A stretch of DNA of 64,000 nucleotides from Argentina anserina (taxonomy: Eukaryota; Streptophyta; Magnoliopsida; Rosales; Rosaceae), in the NCBI RefSeq assembly GCF_933775445.1, contig NW_026089405.1:62001-126000 (forward strand). The letters run 5' to 3'. Below the pieces are notes generated by a model. That model was not told the DNA's origin and made no database searches. It saw nothing but the letters and a program-made list of their open reading frames with translations. A program made the translations under genes and the position numbers. Position 1 is the stretch's first letter. Every line of letters starts with the position of its first letter. Shown piece by piece: positions 1 through 10,960 of the stretch.

Positions 1-2430
1 TGCACTTTGAGTATCTTTTCAATTCTCGTTTGAGTATCTTTCTGAACGGCTTTCGATGCGAGTTTTTCTTGAATTTGAGAGTGTTTCCAGTGTGGGCGTG
101 AGTTTCTTTCAAACTGAGTATCTTTCTACCGTTTGAGTATGTTTACTATTGCACTTTGAGTATCTTTTCAATTCTCGTTTGAGTATCTTTCTTTAAGCCT
201 TTCTGATGCGAGTTTCTATTGAATTTGAGAGTATTTCCAGTGTGGGCGTGTGTTTCTTTCAAACTGAGTATCTTTCTATCATTTGAGTATGTTTACTATT
301 GCACTTTGAGTATCTTTTCAATTCTCGTTTGAGTATCTTTCTATAAGCCTTTCTGTCGCGAATTTCTATTGAATTTGAGAGTGTTTCCAGTGTGGGCGTG
401 TGTTTCTTTCAAACTGAGTATCATTCTATCGTTAGAGTATGTTTACTATTGCACTTTGAGTATCTTTTCAATTCTCGTTTGAGTATCTTTCTGTAAGGCT
501 TTCTGATGCGAGTTTCTATTGAATTTTAGAGTGTTTCGAGTGTGGGCGTGTGTTTCTTTCAAACTGAGTATCTTTCTATCGTTTCAGTATGTTTACTATT
601 GCAATTTTAGTATCTTTTCAATTCTCGTTTGAGTATCTTTCTGAACGGCTTTCGATGCGAGTTTCTATTGAATTTGAGAGTGTTTCCAGTGTGGGCGTGT
701 GTTTCTTTCAAACTGAGTATCTTTCTATCGTTTGAGTATGTTTACTATTGCACTTTGAGTATCTTTTCAATTCTCGTTTGAGTATCTTTTTGAACGGCTT
801 TCGATGCGAGTTTTTCTTGAATTTGAGAGTGTTTCCAGTGTGGGCGTGTGTTTCTTTCAAACTGAGTATCTTTCTACCGTTTGAGTATGTTTACTATTGC
901 ACTTTAAGTATCTTTTCAATTCTCGTTTGAGTATCTTTCTGAACGGCTTTCGATGCGAGTTTTTCTTGAATTTGAGAGTATTTCCAGTGTGGCCGTGTGT
1001 TTCTTTCAAACTGAGTATCTTTCTACCGTTTGAGTATGTTTACTATTGCACTTTAAGTATCTTTTCAATTCTCGTTTGAGTATCTTTCTGAATGGCTTTC
1101 GATGCGAGTTTTTCTTGAATTTGAGAGTGTTTCCAGTGTGGGCGTGTGTTTCTTTCAAACTGAGTATCTTTCTACCGTTTGAGTATGTTTACTATTGCAC
1201 TTTGAGTATCTTTTCAATTCTCGTTTGAGTATCTTTCTGTAAGCCTTTCTGATGCGAGTTTCTATTGAATTTGAGAGTGTTTCCAGTGTGGGCGTGTGTT
1301 TCTTTCAAACTGAGTATCTTTCTATCGTTTGAGTATGTTTACTATTGCACTTTAAGTATCTTTTCAATTCTCGTTTGAGTATCTTTCTATAAGCCTTTCT
1401 GTCGCGAATTTCTATTGAATTTGAGAGTGTTTCCAGTGTGGGCGTGTGTTTCTTTCAAACTGAGTATCTTTCTATCGTTTGAGTATGTTTACTATTGCAC
1501 TTTGAGTATCTTTTCAATTCTCATTTGAGTATCTTTCTGTAAGGCTTTCTGATGCGAGTTTCTATTGAATTTTAGAGTGTTTCGAGTGTGGGCGTGTGTT
1601 TCTTTCAAACTGAGTATCTTTCTATCGTTTCAGTATGTTTACTATTGCAATTTTAGTATCTTTTCAATTCTCGTTTGAGTATCTTTCTGAACGGCTTTCG
1701 ATGCGAGTTTCTATTGAATTTGTGAGTGTTTCCAGTGTGGGCGTGTGTTTCTTTCTAACTGAGTATCTTTCTATCGTTTGAGTATGTTTACTATTGCAAT
1801 TTGAGTATCTTTTCAATTCTCGTTTGAGTATCTTTTTGAACGGCTTTCGATGCGAGTTTTTCTTGAATTTGAGAGTGTTTCCAGTGTGGGCGTGTGTTTC
1901 TTTCAAACTGAGTATCTTTCTACCGTTTGAGTATGTTTACTATTGCACTTTAAGTATCTTTTCAATTCTCGTTTGAGTATCTTTCTGAACGGCTTTCGAT
2001 GCGAGTTTTTCTTGAATTTGAGAGTATTTCCAGTGTGGGCGTGTGTTTCTTTCAAACTGAGTATCTTTCTACCGTTTGAGTATGTTTACTGTTGCACTTT
2101 AAGTATCTTTTCAATTCTCGTTTGAGTATCTTTCTGAATGGCTTTCGATGCGAGTTTTTCTTGAATTTGAGAGTGTTTCCAGTGTGGGCGTGTGTTTCTT
2201 TCAAACTGAGTATCTTTCTATCGTTTGAGTATGTTTACTATTGCACTTTGAGTATCTTTTCAATTCTCGTTTGAGTATCTTTCTGTAAGCCTTTCTGATG
2301 CGAGTTTCTATTGAATTTGAGAGTGTTTCCAGTGTGGGCGTGTGTTTCTTTCAAACTGAGTATCTTTCTATCGTTTGAGTATGTTTACTATTGCACTTTG
2401 AGTATCTTTTCAATTCTCGTTTGAGTATCT
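1..2430. repeat. Higher-order repeat copy L1 (period 5485 bp)
   Basis: This multi-monomer segment recurs 5485 bp downstream with the same order of rare variants. Examples are the GCGTGAGTTTC variant near 95-105 and 5583-5593, the GTTAGAGTATG variant near 431 and 5916, and the CAGTATG variant. The two copies differ at scattered single bases (for example GAACGG against GAATGG in the first monomer). The left limit is the window edge, so the true unit may start earlier. The right limit is where monomer types stop matching, at about 2430. Confidence 0.75.
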
Positions 2431-2842
2431 TTCTGTAAGGCTTTCTGATGCGAGTTTCTATTGAATTTGAGAGTATTTCCAGTGTGGGCGTGTGTTTCTT
2501 TCAAACTGAGTATCTTTCTATCGTTTGAGTATGTTTACTATTGCAATTTGAGTATCTTTTCAATTCTCGTTTGGGTATCTTTCTGTATGCCTTTCTGATG
2601 CGAGTTTTTCTTGAATTTGAGTGTGTTTCCAGTGTGGGCGTGTGTTTCTTTCAAACTGAGTATCTTTCTACCGTTTGAGTATGTTTACTATTGCACTTTG
2701 AGTATCTTTTCAATTCTCGTTTGAGTATCTTTCTATAAGGCTTTCTGATGCGAGTTTCTATTGAATTTGAGAGTGTTTCCAGTGTGGGCGTGTGTTTCTT
2801 TCAAACTGAGTATCTTTCTATCGTTTGAGTATGTTTACTATT

Positions 2843-2969
2843 GCAATCTTAGTATCTTTCTGTAAGGCTTTCTGATGCGAGTTTCTATTGAATTTGAGAG
2901 TATTTCCAGTGTGGGCGTGTGTTTCTTTCAAACTGAGTATCTTTCTATCGTTTGAGTATGTTTACTATT
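2843..2969. repeat. Satellite monomer with 23-bp deletion
   Basis: This monomer is 127 bp instead of 150. The first TGAGTAT motif and the following spacer (23 bp) are missing, so GCAATCTTAGTATCTTTCTG runs directly into the variable segment. The lost length equals the distance between the first two motif copies of the normal monomer. Confidence 0.85.
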
Positions 2970-3567
2970 CAAATTTGAGTATCTTTTCAATTCTCGTTTG
3001 AGTATCTTCTGTAAGGCTTTCTGATGCTAGTTTCTATTGAATTTGAGAGTATTTCCAGTGTGGGCGTGTGTTTCTTTCAAACTGAGTATCTTTCTATCAT
3101 TTGAGTATGTTTACTATTGCACTTTGAGTATCTTTTCAATTCTCGTTTGAGTATCTTTCTGTAAGGCTTTCTGATGCGAGTTTCTATTGAATTTGAGAGT
3201 GTTTCCAGTGTGGGCGTGTGTTTCTTTCAAACTGAGTATCTTTCTATCGTTTGAGTATGTTTACTATTGCAATTTGAGTATCTTTTCAATTCTGGTTTAA
3301 GTATCTTTCTGAACGGCTTTCGATGCGAGTTTTTCTTGAATTTCAGAGTGTTTCCAGTGTGGGCGTGTGTTTGTTTCAAACTGAGTATCTTTCTACCGTT
3401 TGAGTATGTTTACTATTGCACTTTGAGTATCTTTTCAATTCTCGTTTGAGTATCTTTCTGTAAGGCTTTCTGATGCGAGTTTCTATTGAATTTGAGAGTG
3501 TTTCCAGTGTGGGCGTGTGTTTCTTTTAAACTGAGTATCTTTCTATCGTTTGAGTATGTTTACTATT

Positions 3568-3694
3568 GCAATATGAGTATCTTTCTGTAAGGCTTTCTGA
3601 TGCGAGTTTCTATTGAATTTGAGAGTATTTCCAGTGTGGGCGTGTGTTTCTTTCAAACTGAGTATCTTTCTATCGTTTGAGTATGTTTACTATT
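3568..3694. repeat. Satellite monomer with 23-bp deletion (second case)
   Basis: This is another 127-bp monomer lacking one 23-bp motif step, with junction GCAATATGAGTATCTTTCTG. The junction bases differ from those of the monomer at 2843, but both lie in the same local repeat context (about 725 bp apart), so they may be duplicates that diverged or independent events. Confidence 0.85.
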
Positions 3695-5485
3695 AAAATC
3701 TGAGTATCTTTTCAATTCTCGTTTGAGTATCTTCTGTAAGGCTTTCTGATGCGAGTTTCTATTGAATTTGAGAGTATTTCCAGTGTGGGCGTGTGTTTCT
3801 TTCAAACTGAGTATCTTTCTATCATTTGAGTATGTTTACTATTGCACTTTGAGTATCTTTTCAATTCTCGTTTGAGTATCTTTCTGTAAGGCTTTCTGAT
3901 GCGAGTTTCTATTGAATTTGAGAGTGTTTCCAGTGTGGGCGTGTGTTTCTTTCAAACTGAGTATCTTTCTATCGTTTGAGTATGTTTACTATTGCAATTT
4001 GAGTATCTTTTCAATTCTGGTTTAAGTATCTTTCTGAACGGCTTTCGATGCGAGTTTTTCTTGAATTTCAGAGTGTTTCCAGTGTGGGCGTGTGTTTGTT
4101 TCAAACTGAGTATCTTTCTATCATTTGAGTATGTTTACTATTACAATTTGAGTATCTTTTCAATTCTCGTTTGAGTATCTTTCCGTAAGGCTTTCGATGG
4201 GAGTTTTTCTTGAATTTTAGAGTGTTTCCAGTGTGGGCGTGTGTTTCTTTCAAACTGGGTATTTTCTATCGTTTGAGTATGTTTACTATTGCACTTTGAG
4301 TTTCTTTTCAATTCTCGTTTGAGTATCTTTCTATAAGCCTTTCTGTCGCGAATTTCTATTGAATTTGAGAGTGTTTCCAGTGTGGGCGTGTGTTTCTTTC
4401 AAACTGAGTATCTTTCTACCGTTTGAGTATGTTTACTATTGCACTTTGAGTATCTTTTCAATTCTCGTTTGAGTATCTTTCTGAATGGCTTTCGATGCGA
4501 GTTTTTCTTGAATTTGAGAGTGTTTCCAGTGTGGGCGTGTGTTTCTTTCAAACTGAGTATCTTTCTACCGTTTGAGTATGTTTACTATTGCACTTTGAGT
4601 ATCTTTTCAATTCTCGTTTGAGTATCTTTCTGTAAGGCTTTCTGATGCGAGTTTCTATTGAATTTGAGAGTATTTCCAGTGTGGGCGTGTGTTTCTTTCA
4701 AACTGAGTATCTTTCTATCGTTTGAGTATGTTTACTATTGCAATTTGAGTATCTTTTCAATTCTGGTTTAAGTATCTTTCTGAACGGCTTTCGATGCGAG
4801 TTTTTCTTGAATTTCAGAGTGTTTCCAGTGTGGGCGTGTGTTTGTTTCAAACTGAGTATCTTTCTATCGTTTGAGTATGTTTACTATTACAATTTGAGTA
4901 TCTTTTCAATTCTCGTTTGAGTATCTTTCCGTAAGGCTTTCGATGGGAGTTTTTCTTGAATTTTAGAGTGTTTCCAGTGTGGGCGTGTGTTTCTTTCAAA
5001 CTGGGTATTTTCTATCGTTTGAGTATGTTTACTATTGCACTTTGCGTTTCTTTTCAATTCTCGTTTGAGTATCTTTCTATAAGCCTTTCTGTCGCGAATT
5101 TCTATTGAATTTGAGAGTGTTTCCAGTGTGGGCGTGTGTTTCTTTCAAACTGAGTATCTTTCTATCGTTTGAGTATGTTTACTATTGCACTTTGAGTATC
5201 TTTTCAATTCTCGTTTGAGTATCTTTCTGTAAGGCTTTCTGATGCGAGTTTCTATTGAATTTCAGAGTGTTTCCAGTGTGGGCGTGTGTTTCTTTCAAAC
5301 TGAGTATCTTTCTACCGTTTGAGTATGTTTACTATTGCACTTTGAGTATCTTTTCCATTCTCGTTTGAGTATCTTTCTGAACGGCTTTCTGATGCGAGTT
5401 TCTATTGAATTTGAGAGTGTTTCCAGTGTGGGCGTGTGTTTCTTTCAAACTGAGTATCTTTCTACCGTTTGAGTATGTTTACTAT

Positions 5486-7915
5486 TGCACTTTGAGTATC
5501 TTTTCAATTCTCGTTTGAGTATCTTTCTGAATGGCTTTCGATGCGAGTTTTTCTTGAATTTGAGAGTGTTTCCAGTGTGGGCGTGAGTTTCTTTCAAACT
5601 GAGTATCTTTCTACCGTTTGAGTATGTTTACTATTGCACTTTGAGTATCTTTTCAATTCTCGTTTGAGTATCTTTCTTTAAGCCTTTCTGATGCGAGTTT
5701 CTATTGAATTTGAGAGTATTTCCAGTGTGGGCGTGTGTTTCTTTCAAACTGAGTATCTTTCTATCATTTGAGTATGTTTACTATTGCACTTTGAGTATCT
5801 TTTCAATTCTCGTTTGAGTATCTTTCTATAAGCCTTTCTGTCGCGAATTTCTATTGAATTTGAGAGTGTTTCCAGTGTGGGCGTGTGTTTCTTTCAAACT
5901 GAGTATCATTCTATCGTTAGAGTATGTTTACTATTGCACTTTGAGTATCTTTTCAATTCTCGTTTGAGTATCTTTCTGTAAGGCTTTCTGATGCGAGTTT
6001 CTATTGAATTTTAGAGTGTTTCGAGTGTGGGCGTGTGTTTCTTTCAAACTGAGTATCTTTCTATCGTTTCAGTATGTTTACTATTGCAATTTTAGTATCT
6101 TTTCAATTCTCGTTTGAGTATCTTTCTGAACGGCTTTCGATGCGAGTTTCTATTGAATTTGAGAGTGTTTCCAGTGTGGGCGTGTGTTTCTTTCAAACTG
6201 AGTATCTTTCTATCGTTTGAGTATGTTTACTATTGCACTTTGAGTATCTTTTCAATTCTCGTTTGAGTATCTTTTTGAACGGCTTTCGATGCGAGTTTTT
6301 CTTGAATTTGAGAGTGTTTCCAGTGTGGGCGTGTGTTTCTTTCAAACTGAGTATCTTTCTACCGTTTGAGTATGTTTACTATTGCACTTTAAGTATCTTT
6401 TCAATTCTCGTTTGAGTATCTTTCTGAACGGCTTTCGATGCGAGTTTTTCTTGAATTTGAGAGTATTTCCAGTGTGGCCGTGTGTTTCTTTCAAACTGAG
6501 TATCTTTCTACCGTTTGAGTATGTTTACTATTGCACTTTAAGTATCTTTTCAATTCTCGTTTGAGTATCTTTCTGAATGGCTTTCGATGCGAGTTTTTCT
6601 TGAATTTGAGAGTGTTTCCAGTGTGGGCGTGTGTTTCTTTCAAACTGAGTATCTTTCTACCGTTTGAGTATGTTTACTATTGCACTTTGAGTATCTTTTC
6701 AATTCTCGTTTGAGTATCTTTCTGTAAGCCTTTCTGATGCGAGTTTCTATTGAATTTGAGAGTGTTTCCAGTGTGGGCGTGTGTTTCTTTCAAACTGAGT
6801 ATCTTTCTATCGTTTGAGTATGTTTACTATTGCACTTTGAGTATCTTTTCAATTCTCGTTTGAGTATCTTTCTATAAGCCTTTCTGTCGCGAATTTCTAT
6901 TGAATTTGAGAGTGTTTCCAGTGTGGGCGTGTGTTTCTTTCAAACTGAGTATCTTTCTATCGTTTGAGTATGTTTACTATTGCACTTTGAGTATCTTTTC
7001 AATTCTCATTTGAGTATCTTTCTGTAAGGCTTTCTGATGCGAGTTTCTATTGAATTTTAGAGTGTTTCGAGTGTGGGCGTGTGTTTCTTTCAAACTGAGT
7101 ATCTTTCTATCGTTTCAGTATGTTTACTATTGCAATTTTAGTATCTTTTCAATTCTCGTTTGAGTATCTTTCTGAACGGCTTTCGATGCGAGTTTCTATT
7201 GAATTTGTGAGTGTTTCCAGTGTGGGCGTGTGTTTCTTTCTAACTGAGTATCTTTCTATCGTTTCAGTATGTTTACTATTGCAATTTGAGTATCTTTTCA
7301 ATTCTCGTTTGAGTATCTTTTTGAACGGCTTTCGATGCGAGTTTTTCTTGAATTTGAGAGTGTTTCCAGTGTGGGCGTGTGTTTCTTTCAAACTGAGTAT
7401 CTTTCTACCGTTAGAGTATGTTTACTATTGCACTTTAAGTATCTTTTCAATTCTCGTTTGAGTATCTTTCTGAACGGCTTTCGATGCGAGTTTTTCTTGA
7501 ATTTGAGAGTATTTCCAGTGTGGGCGTGTGTTTCTTTCCAACTGAGTATCTTTCTACCGTTTGAGTATGTTTACTGTTGCACTTTAAGTATCTTTTCAAT
7601 TCTCGTTTGAGTATCTTTCTGAATGGCTTTCGATGCGAGTTTTTCTTGAATTTGAGAGTGTTTCCAGTGTGGGCGTGTGTTTCTTTCAAACTGAGTATCT
7701 TTCTATCGTTTGAGTATGTTTACTATTGCACTTTGAGTATCTTTTCAATTCTCGTTTGAGTATCTTTCTGTAAGCCTTTCTGATGCGAGTTTCTATTGAA
7801 TTTGAGAGTGTTTCCAGTGTGGGCGTGTGTTTCTTTCAAACTGAGTATCTTTCTATCGTTTGAGTATGTTTACTATTGCACTTTGAGTATCTTTTCAATT
7901 CTCGTTTGAGTATCT
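5486..7915. repeat. Higher-order repeat copy L2 (period 5485 bp)
   Basis: Second copy of the segment that begins at base 1. The order of monomer variants is conserved for about 2.4 kb and then diverges: at 7919 the monomer reads ATAAGCC where the first copy at about 2434 has GTAAGG. A shorter period of about 1043 bp (seven monomers) is also visible inside, for example the CATTTGAG variant at about 7007 and 8052. Confidence 0.75.
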
Positions 7916-10270
7916 TTCTATAAGCCTTTCTGTCGCGAATTTCTATTGAATTTGAGAGTGTTTCCAGTGTGGGCGTGTGTTTCTTTCAAACTGAGTATCT
8001 TTCTATCGTTTGAGTATGTTTACTGTTGCACTTTGAGTATCTTTTCAATTCTCATTTGAGTATCTTTCTGTAAGGCTTTCTGATGCGAGTTTCTATTGAA
8101 TTTTAGAGTGTTTCGAGTGTGGGCGTGCGTTTCTTTCAAACTGAGTATCTTTCTATCGTTTCAGTATGTTTACTATTGCAATTTTAGTATCTTTTCAATT
8201 CTCGTTTGAGTATCTTTCTGAACGGCTTTCGATGCGAGTTTCTATTGAATTTGTGAGTGTTTCCAGTGTGGGCGTGTGTTTCTTTCTAACTGAGTATCTT
8301 TCTATCGTTTGAGTATGTTTACTATTGCAATTTGAGTATCTTTTCAATTCTCGTTTGAGTATCTTTCTGTAAGCCTTTCTGATGCGAGTTTCTATTGAAT
8401 TTGAGAGTGTTTCCAGTGTGGGCGTGTGTTTCTTTCAAACTGAGTATCTTTCTACCGTTTGAGTATGTTTACTATTGCACTTTGAGTATCTTTTCAATTC
8501 TCGTTTGAGTATCTTTCTGAACGGCTTTCGATGAGAGTTTTTCTTGAATTTGAGAGTGTTTCCAGTGTCGGCGTGTGTTTCTTTCAAACTGAGTATCTTT
8601 CTATCGTTTGAGTATGTTTACTATTGCAATTTGAGTATCTTTTCAATTCTCGTTTGAATATCTTTCTGTAAGGCTTTCTGATGCGAGTTTCTATTGAATT
8701 TTAGAGTGTTTCCAGTGTGGACGTGTGTTTCTTTCAAACTGAGTATCTTTCTATCGTTTGAGTATGTTTACTATTGCACTTTGAGTATCTTTTCAATTCT
8801 CGTTTGAGTATCTTTCTATAAGGCTTTCTGATGCGAGTTTCTATTAAATTTTAGAGTGTTTCGAGTGTGGGCGTGTGTTTCTTTCAAACTGAGTATCTTT
8901 CTACCGTTTGAGTATGTTTACTATTGCACTTTGAGTATCTTTTCAATTCTCGTTTGAGTATCTTTCTGAACGGCTTTCGATACGAGTTTTTCTTGAATTT
9001 GAGAATATTTCCAGTGTGGGCGTGTGTTTCTTTCCAACTGAGTATCTTTCTACCGTTTGAGTATGTTTACTATTGCACTTTGAGTATCTTTTCAATTCTC
9101 GTTTGAGTATCTTTCTGAACGGCTTTCGATGCGAGTTTTTCTTGAATTTGAGAGTATTTCCAGTGTGGGCGTATGTTTCTTTCCAACTGAGTATCTTTCT
9201 ATCGTTTGAGTATGTTTACAATTGCAATTTGAGTATCTTTTCAATTCTCGTTTGAGTATCTTTCTGTAAGGCTTTCTGATGCGAGTTTCTATTGAATTTT
9301 AGAGTGTTTCGAGTGTGGGCGTGTGTTTCTTTCAAACTGAGTATCTTTCTATCGTTTCAGTATGTTTACTATTGCAATTTTAGTATCTTTTCAATTCTCG
9401 TTTGAGTATCTTTCTGAACGGCTTTCGATGCGAGTTTCTATTGAATTTGAGAGTGTTTCCAGTGTGGGCGTGTGTTTCTTTCAAACTGAGTATCTTTCTA
9501 CCGTTTGAGTATGTTTACTATTGCACTTTGAGTATCTTTTCAATTCTCGTTTGAGTATCTTTCTGTAAGGCTTTCGATACGAGTTTCTATTGAATTTGAG
9601 AATATTTCCAGTGTGGGCGTGTGTTTCTTTCAAACTGAGTATCTTTCTACCGTTTGAGTATGTTTACTATTGCACTTTGAGTATCTTTTCAATTCTCGTT
9701 TGTGTATCTTTCTGTAAGGCTTTATGATGCGAGTTTCTATTAAATTTTAGAGTGTTTCCAGTGTGGGCGTGTGTTTCTTTCAAACTGAGTATCTTTCTAT
9801 CGTTTGAGTATGTTTACTATTGCAATTTGAGTATCTTTTCAATTCTCGTTTGAATATCTTTCTGTAAGGCTTTCTGATGCGAGTTTCTATTGAATTTTAG
9901 AGTGTTTCCAGTGTGGACGTGTGTTTCTTTCAAACTGAGTATCTTTCTATCGTTTCAGTATGTTTACTATTGCACTTTGAGTATCTTTTCAATTCTCGTT
10001 TGAGTATCTTTCTATAAGGCTTTCTGATGCGAGTTTCTATTGAATTTGTGAGTGTTTCCAGTGTGGGCGTGTGTTTCTTTCTAACTGAGTATCTTTCTAC
10101 CGTTTGAGTATGTTTACTATTGCACTTTGAGTATCTTTTCAATTCTCGTTTGAGTATCTTTCTGAACGGCTTTCGATACGAGTTTTTCTTGAATTTGAGA
10201 ATATTTCCAGTGTGGGCGTGTGTTTCTTTCCAACTGAGTATCTTTCTACCGTTTGAGTATGTTTACTATG

Positions 10271-10523
10271 GCACTTTGAGTATCATTTCCATTCTCGTTT
10301 GAGTATCTTTCTGAACGGCTTTCGATGCGAGTTTTTCTTGAATTTGAGAGTTTTTCCAGTGTGGGCGTATGTTTCTTTCCAACTGAGTATCTTTCTATCG
10401 TTTGAATATCTTTCTGTAAGGCTTTCTGATGCGAGTTTCTATTGAATTTGAGAATGTTTCCAGTGTGGGCGTGTGTTTCTTTCAAACTGAGTATCTTTCT
10501 ACCGTTTGAGTATGTTTACTATT
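10271..10523. repeat. Fused satellite dimer with 46-bp deletion (149 + 104 bp)
   Basis: A full monomer joins a truncated one: at about 10400 CTATCGTTTGAATATCTTTCTG skips 46 bp, exactly two motif steps. The same truncated dimer marks higher-order repeat copies right of the insertion, at about 33548, 35000, 38847, 40150, 44745, 49341 and 54686. This shows that the left and right satellite blocks were one continuous array before the element inserted. Confidence 0.85.
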
Positions 10524-10955
10524 GCACTTTGAGTATCTTTTCAATTCTCGTTTGAGTATCTTTCTGTAAGCCTTTCTGATGCGAGTTTCTATTGAATTTG
10601 AGAGTGTTTCCAGTGTGGGCGTGTGTTTCTTTCAAACTGAGTATCTTTCTATCGTTTGAGTATGTTTACTATTGCACTTTGAGTATCTTTTCAATTCTCG
10701 TTTGAGTATCTTTCTGTAAGGCTTTCTGATGCGAGTTTCTATTAAATTTTAGAGTGTTTCCAGTGTGGGCGTGTGTTTCTTTCAAACTGAGTATCTTTCT
10801 ACCGTTTGAGTATGTTTACTATTGCACTTTGAGTATCTTTTCAATTCTCGTTTGAGTATCTTTCTGAACGGCTTTCGATGCGAGTTTTTCTTGAATTTGA
10901 GAGTATTTCCAGTGTGGGCGTATGTTTCTTTCCAACTGAGTATCTTTCTATCGTT

Positions 10956-10960
10956 TGAGT
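10956..10960. repeat. Target-site duplication, left copy (TGAGT)
   Basis: TGAGT lies directly before the LTR terminus TGATAG and recurs directly after the other LTR at 23541. Five base pairs is the usual duplication length for Ty3/gypsy integrases. The uninterrupted site survives in related monomers, for example at 34236, where TGAGT occurs once. Confidence 0.95.

Larger units (their letters stand above)
1..10960. repeat. 149/150-bp satellite array, left block
   Basis: Head-to-tail AT-rich monomers of 149 or 150 bp fill this stretch without a gap (about 73 by length). Diagnostic variants recur every 149-150 bp, for example a segment reading GAACGGCTTTCGATGCGAG in 149-bp monomers or GTAAGGCTTTCTGATGCGAG in 150-bp monomers. 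Each monomer carries four TGAGTAT[C/G]TTT motifs. Short 60-codon open frames recur every monomer but are by-products of the repeat: 149 and 150 bp units are mixed and no start context or codon conservation is seen. The block ends at the LTR of the inserted retrotransposon. A centromeric or pericentromeric location is inferred from monomer length, array size and Athila insertion, not shown. I see no other gene or RNA here. Confidence 0.97.

Noticed and set aside
41..70. CENP-B box-like motif in the TTTCGATGCGAG segment
   Set aside because: Only the TTCG start fits; the required downstream CGGG is absent.
748..930. Recurrent 60-codon open frames in the satellite (plus strand), and 79- to 100-codon frames on the minus strand
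   Set aside because: They recur once per monomer with the same sequence, are set by the repeat phase, and change frame whenever a 149-bp unit follows a 150-bp one. There is no start context, domain or conservation beyond that of the repeat.
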